From NCBI GenBank assembly GCA_024234575.1, contig JACKOB010000002.1:62001-126000 (forward strand): a DNA stretch of 64,000 nucleotides, read 5' to 3'. The position numbers and the translations under genes are program-made. This DNA comes from Hahellaceae bacterium (GTDB lineage: Bacteria; Pseudomonadota; Gammaproteobacteria; Pseudomonadales; Oleiphilaceae). Every line of letters starts with the position of its first letter. Within the stretch, counting starts at the first letter, position 1. Below the pieces are notes generated by a model. It had not been told where the DNA came from. It searched no databases and saw only the letters and a program-made list of their open reading frames with translations. Positions 37,947 through 47,193 of this stretch are shown one piece after another.

Positions 37947-38849
37947 TTAGATAGCAACCGCCGTGCTTTCTAACTCCTGCGCAATCGCGTTCAGTACCCG
38001 CCACTTTTTACGGCACCACTCGGGTGCTAACAGCAAATCTTCAGACGCGGTGCCCGTTAGACGGTGAAACACGACACTTTTCGGCGTGCGGCGTACCATC
38101 TCGGCAGTCACGCGTACATAGTCTTCTTCGGTAATGGGCTCATAAAGACCTTGCTTCCACTGCCGTGCCAGCTGCGTACCTTTAACAACATGCAGAGGAT
38201 GTATCTTCAACCCTTCAACCCCCAGTGCCAGTACCTTATCCAGAGAGTAGTAACTGTCTTCGGCACGCTCACCAGGCAAGCCTACAATCAAGTGCGTACA
38301 AACCTTCAGACCAAAACCATGGGCACGTTTAATTGCATCTTCATATTCGGCAAAGCCATGACCACGATTCACCTTCTCTAAAGATTCATCCCGGGCACTT
38401 TGCAATCCTAATTCAAGCCACACCTCATGCCCTTGGCTCTGGTAATTTGCTAACAGCTCAAGCACCGGATCAGGCACGCAATCTGGGCGAGTACCTACCG
38501 ACATCCCAATTACATCTGGCTGCATCAGCGCACTATCGTATAGAGTGCGCAAGTATTCAATCGCGGCATAAGTGTTGGTATAGGCCTGGAAGTAGGCAAG
38601 AAATTTATCTGCAGGCTTACGCTTTCGAATCATTTTCTGTCCGGCAGCAACTTGTTCGGCAACCGAATCGACCACCTTGTTTGCAGGAGAAAAAGAAGCA
38701 TTATTGCAAAACGTACAGCCACCAATGCCCTTCTTGCCATCCCGGTTAGGACACGTAAAATCACCATTAATGGAAACCTTGTGCACCGGCACACCCCACT
38801 TGGCTTTCAGATAGCTTCCCAGCGTTGTCGCGTGACGTGTCATATCCAT
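37947..38849 (-). CDS. TIGR01212/YhcC-family radical SAM protein
   Basis: A 300-residue radical SAM protein. The 4Fe-4S ligands are Cys33, Cys45 and Cys48 (TCPNRDGKKGIGGCTFC), the widened spacing typical of this family, followed by LAYFQAYTNTYA, VGTRPDCVPD and ELGLQSARDESLE. The family is widespread in bacteria; its reaction is not firmly established. It is convergent with fabB. Confidence 0.92.
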   Translation of the reverse strand: MDMTRHATTLGSYLKAKWGVPVHKVSINGDFTCPNRDGKKGIGGCTFCNNASFSPANKVVDSVAEQVAAGQKMIRKRKPADKFLAYFQAYTNTYAAIEYLRTLYDSALMQPDVIGMSVGTRPDCVPDPVLELLANYQSQGHEVWLELGLQSARDESLEKVNRGHGFAEYEDAIKRAHGFGLKVCTHLIVGLPGERAEDSYYSLDKVLALGVEGLKIHPLHVVKGTQLARQWKQGLYEPITEEDYVRVTAEMVRRTPKSVVFHRLTGTASEDLLLAPEWCRKKWRVLNAIAQELESTAVAI

Positions 38850-38991
38850 ATTAAATCCTGCAGATTGTTTATAACTGTTTGAATAGTAATAAAAAAGCTG
38901 CGCAATCTAACACTTGGCCAATAGGCGACAGTTGACCATCATCAATTCATTGACGGGGGATGAACATGATATGTAAAGCCACACTAACGCT

Positions 38992-39996
38992 TCAGGCAGA
39001 CAACTGTTCTCGATAACGCTTGGGTGACATTCCCGACCACCGCTTGAATGCCCGACTAAATGCACTCAACTCGGAAAAGCCAAGCAACAAAGCAATTTCA
39101 CTGGTGCTGAGCCCCGACTGGCTGAGCATTTGTCGTGCTTTATCAAAACGGACAGTTTCAACCAGCCGTTGGAAAAACAGCCCTTCCACTTTCAGCTTCC
39201 GATAAAGCGTTTGCTTGCTCATATTCAAACGGGATGCGACCCTGTCAACGGTCACATCGGCAATAGCATTATCCCTGTACAGACAGGCTTTCACCTGCTC
39301 GGCCAAAGAAAGATTGCGGATACGCTCTAACAGTCCATTCGCGTACTGCAACGCCGCCCGACGTATATAGGGGTTGGTGTGAGGGGATTGTAATTGCAGG
39401 TACTGGCTCGCAAACACCAGCTTGCATTCGTCCTGGTTAAAAAAAACCGGGCAGCCGAAAGTGCGTCGATAAACAGACTCATAAGCCGGTGCTTTATGAC
39501 TGAAATGCACCGACTCTAAAGGTAACGCTTGCCCAACCCACTTTCGCGTTCTGTATAGAGCCAGCACCAAAGATCGTTCAATATCTGGGATACAGTAATA
39601 CTCGGGATACTTATGCACAAATGACAGGGCACAGTTTTTATCATCTGAACGAAGGGACAGACAAACTGCGTCATTTACCACATCAAAGAGGCGAATATAC
39701 TGTTCAAGTCCTTGCGCGAGATTTTCGCTGTTGTAGACAACATGACCAACAATCCCCATATCTGAAACATCTTTGCGCGTGCCAGATTTAAGGCCAAGAG
39801 CGGCGTCACCGGTACGGCGAATCGCAAAATCCCACAAACGCAAATACTGGCGAAGCGGCACTCTTGCATCCTGATCTGCCAGTATTTGAGGCGTTAAACC
39901 TGCCGAGGCAAGTATTTCAGAATGGGCAATGCCTTCACGCTGCAAGGTGTTAATCAAAGATACGACCGTCGACAGACCAATACCAGGCTCATCCAT
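38992..39996 (-). CDS. AraC-family transcriptional regulator (OruR/Arabinose_bd type)
   Basis: A 334-residue regulator. The N-terminal 200 residues have the PF12625-type sensor (ILASAGLTPQILADQDARVPLRQY, GIVGHVVYNSENLAQGLEQY) and the C-terminal 100 residues carry two helix-turn-helix motifs (RLNMSKQTLYRKL and ELSAFSRAFKRWSGMSPKRYR). AAGGAG precedes the ATG. Regulators of this type often control nearby lipid, amino-acid or alkane genes; here the neighbours are a lactonase-like gene and yhcC, so the target is unknown. Confidence 0.9.
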   Translation of the reverse strand: MDEPGIGLSTVVSLINTLQREGIAHSEILASAGLTPQILADQDARVPLRQYLRLWDFAIRRTGDAALGLKSGTRKDVSDMGIVGHVVYNSENLAQGLEQYIRLFDVVNDAVCLSLRSDDKNCALSFVHKYPEYYCIPDIERSLVLALYRTRKWVGQALPLESVHFSHKAPAYESVYRRTFGCPVFFNQDECKLVFASQYLQLQSPHTNPYIRRAALQYANGLLERIRNLSLAEQVKACLYRDNAIADVTVDRVASRLNMSKQTLYRKLKVEGLFFQRLVETVRFDKARQMLSQSGLSTSEIALLLGFSELSAFSRAFKRWSGMSPKRYREQLSA

Positions 39997-40326
39997 GGGG
40001 TTTAGCTCCTTTTGTTACGAGAACCATATCTGGGGTTTAACCTAACTAGCAATATTCGAGGGCATACGTTGGACCATACTGCAATATAGCCAGCAATCCT
40101 GCCAGCACCGTTAGCATTGGATTAAGAATAATCGCTACCAGCGAAATGACTACTGAGCCACCGATGTTTACTGAGCCACAAACCGATGCCTGCTGAGCCA
40201 CAAAAAAGTACCGCGCAGTATAAAAGTGTACAACAAACGCACGGTTGATAAGTGTCAAATATGATCAGGCCTTGTAAGCACAGGACTGATCATCGCAAGA
40301 CCAGATTATTGAATTGCAACACCTTG
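39997..40326. other. Intergenic region with iteron-like direct repeats
   Basis: About 330 bases between the end of the lactonase-like gene and the AraC regulator start. It has three copies of an 11-base unit (see 40151-40201). A 70-codon minus-strand frame at 40046-40258 covers the repeats, but it has no good ribosome binding site and no recognisable sequence. The AraC promoter should lie in this region. Confidence 0.45.
40151..40201. repeat. Three direct repeats of TACTGAGCCAC
   Basis: TACTGAGCCAC at 40151-40161 and 40169-40179 and TGCTGAGCCAC at 40191-40201. The first two are followed by CCGATG after 0 and 3 bases. Spacing is 18 and 22 bases. They lie 155-205 bases upstream of the AraC-type gene start and could be protein-binding iterons. 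Confidence 0.55.
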
Positions 40327-41217
40327 CTATTGATAAAAGTCCGGTGCATGTTTGATCTCAGCATTTTGCTCTTTATCGTGCTGAATCCACATCGTTGATC
40401 CGGTTTCTTTGACGTAGGCTTCAATCGAATCGAACGCTGCCAACGTTTGCGGCTTGCTAAAGTTAAACGATGGCACGCGTTTATAGGTACGATTTTTGGT
40501 GAAATGATACAAATCACCTGATATTAATAAAGGACCAGTTTCAGCCAGGTTTACCCACAATACTTGATGGCCCGGTGTGTGGCCTACCGCACGCTTAATG
40601 ATAACCGTGCCATCACCAAAGACATCATGATCACCTTCGATTCCCTGAACGTTATCAATACTCAGTTTGTGATAGGACTCAGGAGAAAAACCAAATTTTT
40701 CGGCCTCTTCACCAAACGCCGCCTCTTTCTCTTCTTGCTGAATAATCACCTTACTATTCACAAAGTAGTTGGCATTGCCTGTGTGGTCGCCATGAAAATG
40801 TGAGATGCCGAGATAATCGATCGACAATGGATCGACACCTATTTCATCTAACTGCGATTTCAGCGTTTTTGTCACGGACAACTGAAAAGCGCCATTCCAT
40901 AACTCAATGCCTTCAGGGGGCAGCGAGTCGGACAACCCAGTGTCCCAAAACAACATACCTTCTGCGTGCTTGATCAAATAGCAGCTATTCACCAATTGCT
41001 TTTTCTGCCCCTCATCAACACCAGGGGAAAACATTGATACATCACGGCTCTCGATGGCACCGCAATCAAAAACATATAAACGGGTTGGCTCTGAGTTAAT
41101 TTCTTTGGTCGCGCAGCCAGCGATAAATGCGCCAGATAACATGATAATGGCAGCAGTCTTGTGCAACGCTTTAGGCTTAAAACTTGTGCCTGCTTCTTTC
41201 TTTGTCGAATCCACCAT
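40327..41217 (-). CDS. Metallo-beta-lactamase-fold lactonase-like lipoprotein (AHL lactonase family)
   Basis: About 297 residues from the ATG at 41217, which has a near-ideal AAGGAGGATG ribosome binding site. A lipoprotein signal has lipobox FIAGC (Cys35), then an MBL domain with HFHGDHTG (140-147), VGHTPGHQVL and the ISGDLYHF Asp ligand, and a C-terminal WIQHDKE His. This is the pattern of N-acyl homoserine lactonases such as AttM/AhlK. Being a lipoprotein puts it on the periplasmic side or cell surface, where it could open lactones outside the cell. The true substrate is not shown. Confidence 0.88.
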   Translation of the reverse strand: MVDSTKKEAGTSFKPKALHKTAAIIMLSGAFIAGCATKEINSEPTRLYVFDCGAIESRDVSMFSPGVDEGQKKQLVNSCYLIKHAEGMLFWDTGLSDSLPPEGIELWNGAFQLSVTKTLKSQLDEIGVDPLSIDYLGISHFHGDHTGNANYFVNSKVIIQQEEKEAAFGEEAEKFGFSPESYHKLSIDNVQGIEGDHDVFGDGTVIIKRAVGHTPGHQVLWVNLAETGPLLISGDLYHFTKNRTYKRVPSFNFSKPQTLAAFDSIEAYVKETGSTMWIQHDKEQNAEIKHAPDFYQ

Positions 41218-41507
41218 AAGACATCCTCCTTGTATAAATACTTGCAAGCGTGGCAAAGAGTCGAAAATGCGAACGTCTCGCCTTCTTTATTAATCCAGTT
41301 TTTCTGGAATGACTAACTAAATCAACTTACGGGACGTGGGTCAACTAGTTTTTCATATATATATCAATAAGATAAGAAAACATGCCGCACCATAAATGTG
41401 CAAGAGAATCATTTGCAATTGAGTCTGGTCAAGGTCAACAACCCCACAGACAATCTACATTTGCCCCAAAAGCGCTGGAAAATTTATGCGTATCAATGGA
41501 GTTCACT

Positions 41508-41990
41508 ATGAGTGATTTTATATTAGCCAGAATGCTGCATGTCGCAGGCGTTGTATTATGGATCGGTGGCGTAGCATTTGTAACCACCGTACTGATTCCT
41601 GCTTTGCGAAACCTGCCAGAAGCAGAGCAGCGACTGGAATGGTTTGAAAGACTAGAAAATCGATTCGCCACGCAAGCAAGAATCGTGACGCTACTTACCG
41701 GCCTGTCAGGCTTTTATATGCTGCATACGCTGGACGCGTGGGACAGATATTTGTCAGCAGAATACTGGTGGGTACACGCCATGACAATTGTCTGGTTAAT
41801 CTTCACGCTGGTGTTATTTGTGCTTGAACCCTTAGTGTTGCACCGGTTGTTTCAGAAAAAAGCCAGGCAAAACTCTACCAAAGCTTTCAAGGTGATCCAT
41901 CGCATGCACTGGCTCTTGCTTGGCATCAGTATGCTGGCAATTGTCGGGGCCGTTGCCGGCAGTCGCGGTGTTAATCTCTTTGCTGGTTAA
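41508..41990 (+). CDS. CopD/DUF2269-like four-helix membrane protein
   Basis: About 160 residues from the ATG at 41508 (GGAG six bases upstream); the frame is open upstream to 41382 but that part is not family-like. Four membrane helices with LHVAGVVLWIGGVAFVTT and the His-containing HAMTIVWLIF and VIHRMHWLLL suggest a haem- or copper-binding b-type fold as in CopD and related proteins. Alone between convergent and divergent genes. Function unknown. Confidence 0.75.
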   Translation: MSDFILARMLHVAGVVLWIGGVAFVTTVLIPALRNLPEAEQRLEWFERLENRFATQARIVTLLTGLSGFYMLHTLDAWDRYLSAEYWWVHAMTIVWLIFTLVLFVLEPLVLHRLFQKKARQNSTKAFKVIHRMHWLLLGISMLAIVGAVAGSRGVNLFAG

Positions 41991-42012
41991 AGCAGAAAAA
42001 ACACAAAAAAAC

Positions 42013-42030
42013 GCCCAGCCGAAGCTGGGC
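42013..42030 (-). terminator. Intrinsic terminator of the GlyGly-CTERM gene
   Basis: On the minus strand: GCCCAGC-TTCG-GCTGGGC followed by GTTTTTTTGTGTTTTTT. A 7-base GC-rich stem with a stable UUCG-type loop and a long U tract ends the minus-strand gene at 42073. Confidence 0.9.
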
Positions 42031-42072
42031 AAAAACTGGAAGCTTTTATACCTACCTACTTTTGCGCGTCGG

Positions 42073-43353
42073 TTAAGCCTGACGCTTTTTCCTACTCATA
42101 AAATAGAGCCCTGACAATATCAGCAACAAAAATGGGGAGGTGGTACCGCCACCGCCTTTTGATTTTGATGCAGCGGGTTGCTCACTACCATTTGTTGAAC
42201 CAGAGCCTGTGCCTGTGCTGCTTCCAGTACCTGTGTTGCTTCCAGTACCTGTGTTGCTTCCAGTACCTGTATCTGTTCCTGTATCTGTTCCATTGTCCGT
42301 ACCGGTATCGGTGCCATTATCTGTTCCGGTATTTGGGGTGGCAGTACAGCCACTACTACTGTTTACCGATCCGGCAGTCGAGCCGCCAGAGGTAACGGAA
42401 CCATCTGTACCAAGACCTGGGTCACCGTCCTCAAAGGATACGTCCGGAATAATCATGCCATTTTCGTGCACGGCGGTGTACTTGCACCCATCCGTAATAT
42501 CGGCGAAATAACTATAGAAACCTTCGGCAGTGGTAAAGCTAATATCAATCAACCCAGATTCATCTGCAACAGGAGGCGTTGTCACATAAAAAGTCAGCAT
42601 TGGTAGTAGTGCATATCCAGTTTGACCTGAGAGTGCTATCTGCTGCCCTTGCTGTACCTCATCTCCTACTGAAACCAATGCGCCGTTTTGCACCAGATTT
42701 CGGTAGGCACCAATCGTTTGATCAGCATGCAAAATATAGATTTCATTGGCATCATGATTTTGCGTCGAGCTAAAACTGCGGATATCTTTTTTCTCTTTAA
42801 CACCGACCACTCTTCCATTTCGTGCCGCTAACACCGGTGTTTGATTGGGCATTGCAAATTCAAAGTAGTCGGGACTGCTGTTAAGCGAAAGATATCGCTC
42901 GCCACGCTTCCAAGGCAACTCGTAGAAAACGTTGTTATCATGCACTGCCCCCTTAGACCCCGGATAAAACTGGTAGCTGGTGGTGTGTTTCCAGGCAGAA
43001 GATTTAGTCACCACATTACCCTGATACACATAATAAGACGTCTGCGCCGGTACGGTGGTTTCAACAGCAGTAACAGGGCCTGGCGTAATATTGGTGACGG
43101 ATACTGATAGTTTCAGTTCTGCACTCACGCTGAGGTTATTTGTCGCCACAATATTGATGGATGACTTTTCCTGCAACTCGTTAAATACTTCGACAGTTTG
43201 TACACAAAAGGTTTCGCAGGCCGCTATCTTGCCTTGGCTCAACAGCGTTTGCAGCTCACCCGTGGGCACTTGCGATACCGCTGCAATTAACGGATGAGAT
43301 GACAATGTTAGCGAGGTCAACAAGCACACAAATGGCCAATTATTTCTATTCAT
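42073..43353 (-). CDS. Degenerate M23-fold protein with GlyGly-CTERM sorting tail
   Basis: A 426-residue exported protein. Signal peptide about 1-25; M23 (LytM)-like fold about 150-260 with VLAARNGRVVGV and VSVGDEVQQGQQIALSGQTG. The zinc ligands are missing: the usual H-x(3)-D and HLH are replaced (MLTFYV instead of HLHFEV). A low-complexity T/G/N/S/D linker (340-390) leads to GGGG (400-403), a hydrophobic helix (about 407-419) and RKKR: a GlyGly-CTERM signal, cut by rhombosortase and linked to type II secretion. The 18-base repeats encoding NTGTGS units lie in the linker. Confidence 0.85.
   Translation of the reverse strand: MNRNNWPFVCLLTSLTLSSHPLIAAVSQVPTGELQTLLSQGKIAACETFCVQTVEVFNELQEKSSINIVATNNLSVSAELKLSVSVTNITPGPVTAVETTVPAQTSYYVYQGNVVTKSSAWKHTTSYQFYPGSKGAVHDNNVFYELPWKRGERYLSLNSSPDYFEFAMPNQTPVLAARNGRVVGVKEKKDIRSFSSTQNHDANEIYILHADQTIGAYRNLVQNGALVSVGDEVQQGQQIALSGQTGYALLPMLTFYVTTPPVADESGLIDISFTTAEGFYSYFADITDGCKYTAVHENGMIIPDVSFEDGDPGLGTDGSVTSGGSTAGSVNSSSGCTATPNTGTDNGTDTGTDNGTDTGTDTGTGSNTGTGSNTGTGSSTGTGSGSTNGSEQPAASKSKGGGGTTSPFLLLILSGLYFMSRKKRQA
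42221..42274 (+). repeat. 18-base tandem repeat inside the GlyGly-CTERM gene
   Basis: Three units: CTTCCAGTACCTGTGTTG twice and CTTCCAGTACCTGTATCT once. On the coding strand they give a six-residue T/G/S/N-rich linker unit. Unit length is a multiple of three, so slippage would change linker length without breaking the frame. Confidence 0.85.
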
Positions 43354-43452
43354 TACTCAAGCACCCCTTGAAAATCGAGCCAGTACAATGCTGCTTCGAT
43401 CTTAATTCTTTTCACACGAAATCTACGCCTGGAACCAACGTTCCAAACTGTT

Positions 43453-46400
43453 TTATATAAGGGTGAAATCAGCCGAAGCGATAAACTCGCCATCGGTAAC
43501 CCCAACTAAAATCACCAAGCCTTCGGCATTGGCATCGGGCGTACCAGTAAATGTTCCCGTGCTGTCATCAAAACTTAACCAGGCAGGAAGTGCCGAGAAA
43601 TCATCTAATACGGCAGCCGTATAGCTCAATGTATCGCCGTCCACATCTTTAAAGGCATTCGCTGGAACGATATAGCTCAATGGTACGCCAGCAGTTACAT
43701 CCAGATTTGGAATTCCTGCATCAACTTCCGGCGCATCATTAACATTAGCAACCACAATATTAAAGGTATCACTCACACTGCCGCCGTTACCATCATTGGC
43801 AGTAAGCGTGACAACGGTGGTGCCGACATCCGCGTTCAACGGAGTACCGCTAAAGGTACGGGTCGCTGCGTTAAAGCTTAACCAGCCCGCAGCATTTGAT
43901 GTATAGGTTAACGTATCGCCATCAAGATCGGCAAAGGTGTTTGCCGCAAACTGAAAGCTAAAGGCAGCATCTTCGTTTACCGCCTGATCTGGCACAATGT
44001 TCGCCACGGTTGGGGCATCATTGACATTGCCAACTTCAATGCTGAAGTTGGTAAAAGCCGTAAACTCGCCATCGCTTGCGCCAACCGTAATGGTTGTCGT
44101 ACCAATTTCAGTTGCTCCTGGCGTGCCACTAAAGGTTCTCGTCGCGGCGTTGAACGTTAACCATGCTGGCAATGCCGATCCATCTGCAAGCGTGGCGGTA
44201 TAGGTTAGTGTGTCACCATCTACATCTACAAAAGCATTAGCCGCAAAGGTTTTGCTCAGGGCCGTATTCTCTGCAACGCTGACATTGGTTATTCCTGCAC
44301 TCACTGTCGGTGCATCATTGATATTGATGATCTCAAGAGAGAATGATTCGACAACAGTCGCACCTGCCGTATCACGGGCGGTTACGTTGATGTTTAAAAC
44401 ACCCACATCGCTATTGCCAGGCGTACCGGAGAACGCACCAGTTGTACTATTTAGAGTTAGCCATGTTGGTAGTGCGCCGCCGCCAGCAAGGGCTGCCGTG
44501 TAGCTTAATACATCACCAGCATCCACATCGTCAAAAGCATCTGCAGGAATGGTGAAAGCAAATGGGCTTGATTGCAGTGTGCTCAAATTAGCAAGTCCTG
44601 CATCCACAACTGGCGCATCATTGGTATTCATTACCTCGAGGGTAAAATTATCCGTAGCACTTGCACCAGTGGTATCTGTCGCCGTAACTAATATATCCAG
44701 AATACCAACATGCTCATTTAGAGGTGTGCCAGTGAATTCGCCAGTCGTACCGTTAAAGCTCAACCAGGCAGGCAGAGCTGACAGGTCTGCTAAAGTTGCC
44801 GTATAGGTCAAAACATCGCCACCATCAACATCGGTGAAGGCATCGGTTGGAATCACATAAGCAAACAGTGCATCTTCATTAGCTAATACATCACCCACAC
44901 CAGCACCAACTTCTGGTGTATCGTTGGTGTTTAGAACTTCAAGTGCAAAAGTATCACTAACTGTCGCGCCTTCAATATCGGTTGCCGTAACTTTAACATT
45001 TAAAGTTCCGACGTCAGCATTACCCGGTGTGCCACTGAAGGTGCGGGTGGCAGAGTTAAAAGTGAGCCATGCAGGTAACGCGGTATCATCCGCCAGTGTC
45101 GCCGAGAGCGTCAGCACATCACCCACATCAACATCCGTAAATGCCGCCGCAGAAACGGTAAAGCTGAAAGCAGTATCTTGCGTCGCTGACTTATCAGCAA
45201 TGGGTGCCGCCACAACTGGCGCATCATTGGTGTTCTCAACGGTCAGCTGAAATGAGGTGCTAACGGTCTCGTAACCATCAAAAGCAGATAAGGTAATGGA
45301 ATAGACACCCACATGTTCGTTCAATGGCGTGCCGGTAAAGGTTGATCCGTCAAACGTTAACCAGTCAAATAACAAAGCGCCATCTGGCGATGTAACGGTA
45401 AGGGTTAATGCGTCACTATCAATATCAAAAAAGACGCCTGTGGATACGTCCAGATTTAAAGCAGAGTCTTCGAGAACGATAAAGTCTTCAATAGCGTTGG
45501 CAACAATTGGTGCACTATTGGTGAATTCGTCATAAAGAATAACCGTCCCATCTGCGAAGCGGATTTCACCAATCACATTTGCATAACTAAGGGTAAACAG
45601 ATCCTCAAAAAGAATCGAGCTGCTTGTGCCAACAAAATTGATTGTAAAGTCGTTACTGTAGCCTTGGGTTGGATCGGTTGCGAGAGGTGTATACTCACGA
45701 ATGAACGTCACATCTGCCGGAGTGATTCCCGTACCCAGCTGAATGGTGTCAGTCGCACCAGCGGTCAATACGATACGATCATTACCGCTGCCTTTACTAA
45801 ATTGGTACTCGTTAATGCCGGTACCGCCGACCAATAGGTCATCGCCGGCACCCCCCATCAGCTTATCGTTGCCGTCACCACCATACAGCTCATCATTGCC
45901 ATGCAACGTGCTCGCAAGATAGCTGGCATCTCCTCTCAGCGTGTCATTGCCAGCACCACCATAAATGATGTCGTTACCGCCCTCACCCATAATGTAATCG
46001 TTACCGGCACCACCGGTTAACGTATCGTTGCCATGGATGGTACCGTAAGACCCGGCTTCATCGCCCCATATAAAATCATCGCCATCGCCGCCATCAATGG
46101 TGTCATTGCCGCCACCGCCAGAGATAAGGTCGTTGTCTGCGCCGCCAAGAATGTTGTCATTGCCATGCAAACTATCATCAAGGGAATAGGAGTCTCCCCA
46201 GATAACATCGTTGCCATCGCCGCCATCAATGGTATCGCCATCGTCTTCACCACGAATTTTATCGTCGCCAGCGCCACCCACTACCTGATCAGCACCAGCG
46301 CCTGCCCAAACGTTGTCATTTCCTGCGCCCGCGTCGATGGTATCGGTACCACTGCCACCAACGATACTGTCGTTACCGTCACCGCCATAAATTTCATCGT

Positions 46401-46962
46401 TGCCTTCGTCGCCCCAGAGGGTATCATCGCCTGCGCCGCCATCGATAAAATCATCACCGACACCACCAATAATCTGGTCAGCGCCTTCACCACCGAGCAA
46501 TGTATCGTTTCCGCCAACGGTTTTATCTAAATTATCTTCGTCATCGTAGTGTCCGTCACCCCAAATGACATCATCCCCCAGGCCACCGTCAATATAATCG
46601 TTACCAAGGTCACCGACCATCTCATCTTCGCCGTCGGTTCCTACAAGCGTATCATCTGTAACAACGCCACCGGGATCACCAAAAAAATTTTCCACTTGGG
46701 CTTTAAATATAGAATCGGATTCATTGGCTGTTGTCTCACTCGCATAGGCATAGCGCTTGGTGACGCTTTCATCAGCCTCATGCAGTAAATCGTCGGAAGC
46801 AGCAACAGTCACACCTTGAGCCTCAGTAACCGCCCCGTTTTTCTCCTCACCGACCTGATTTAGAGCCGTATCAGCTGCTACATTGTCGATATAAAATAAT
46901 GCATCGAGCTGTGCATTTTGGTTCTGAGTGATTCGTGAGTTTTTGACGGGTTTAGTTGTCAT
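43453..46962 (-). CDS. Large RTX calcium-binding and Ig-like repeat surface protein
   Basis: About 1169 residues from the ATG at 46962 (GAGGGA upstream). An acidic N-terminal region without a signal peptide (1-100) is followed by many RTX nonapeptides of GGxGxDxL type (about 102-390) and by seven cadherin/He_PIG-like Ig repeats (about 482-1169) of about 95 residues, each with ALPAWLTF, FSGTP and NTNDAPVV-like ends. The last repeat ends directly after its final strand, at FTLI-stop. In common type I-secreted adhesins the RTX block sits at the C-terminus near the secretion signal; here it is N-terminal. No TM helix or T1SS genes are nearby. Confidence 0.85.
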   Translation of the reverse strand: MTTKPVKNSRITQNQNAQLDALFYIDNVAADTALNQVGEEKNGAVTEAQGVTVAASDDLLHEADESVTKRYAYASETTANESDSIFKAQVENFFGDPGGVVTDDTLVGTDGEDEMVGDLGNDYIDGGLGDDVIWGDGHYDDEDNLDKTVGGNDTLLGGEGADQIIGGVGDDFIDGGAGDDTLWGDEGNDEIYGGDGNDSIVGGSGTDTIDAGAGNDNVWAGAGADQVVGGAGDDKIRGEDDGDTIDGGDGNDVIWGDSYSLDDSLHGNDNILGGADNDLISGGGGNDTIDGGDGDDFIWGDEAGSYGTIHGNDTLTGGAGNDYIMGEGGNDIIYGGAGNDTLRGDASYLASTLHGNDELYGGDGNDKLMGGAGDDLLVGGTGINEYQFSKGSGNDRIVLTAGATDTIQLGTGITPADVTFIREYTPLATDPTQGYSNDFTINFVGTSSSILFEDLFTLSYANVIGEIRFADGTVILYDEFTNSAPIVANAIEDFIVLEDSALNLDVSTGVFFDIDSDALTLTVTSPDGALLFDWLTFDGSTFTGTPLNEHVGVYSITLSAFDGYETVSTSFQLTVENTNDAPVVAAPIADKSATQDTAFSFTVSAAAFTDVDVGDVLTLSATLADDTALPAWLTFNSATRTFSGTPGNADVGTLNVKVTATDIEGATVSDTFALEVLNTNDTPEVGAGVGDVLANEDALFAYVIPTDAFTDVDGGDVLTYTATLADLSALPAWLSFNGTTGEFTGTPLNEHVGILDILVTATDTTGASATDNFTLEVMNTNDAPVVDAGLANLSTLQSSPFAFTIPADAFDDVDAGDVLSYTAALAGGGALPTWLTLNSTTGAFSGTPGNSDVGVLNINVTARDTAGATVVESFSLEIININDAPTVSAGITNVSVAENTALSKTFAANAFVDVDGDTLTYTATLADGSALPAWLTFNAATRTFSGTPGATEIGTTTITVGASDGEFTAFTNFSIEVGNVNDAPTVANIVPDQAVNEDAAFSFQFAANTFADLDGDTLTYTSNAAGWLSFNAATRTFSGTPLNADVGTTVVTLTANDGNGGSVSDTFNIVVANVNDAPEVDAGIPNLDVTAGVPLSYIVPANAFKDVDGDTLSYTAAVLDDFSALPAWLSFDDSTGTFTGTPDANAEGLVILVGVTDGEFIASADFTLI

Positions 46963-47193
46963 GAGGTAGGTCCCTCTCTGGTGACTCGGTATAAAGTTAA
47001 CAAAATTATTTTTTTGCAGCGCATCTGGCACCTCAAACCAGCCAGCTTGCGCTTTTGCAACTGCTGGCCATCTTTCTGGAGGCACTGAAAAGTGGCGGGA
47101 AGAACGAGTTGTTGCTGCTTAGTTAAAGATAGCTGGCATATGACAATTTGCGCGACTGTACACAAAACTACCATCAACCAGTACAACGCCCAA

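Noticed and set aside
40046..40258. 70-codon minus-strand frame with a hydrophobic segment
   Set aside because: No ribosome binding site, contains the iteron-like repeats, and has no family-like sequence.
46033..46530. 165-codon plus-strand frame
   Set aside because: Mirror of the RTX nonapeptide repeats; repetitive codons keep the opposite strand open.
43453..46962. CRISPR array or DNA tandem repeats in the RTX/Ig gene
   Set aside because: The repeats are protein-level (RTX and Ig units) with diverged DNA; no regular short repeats with unique spacers are present.
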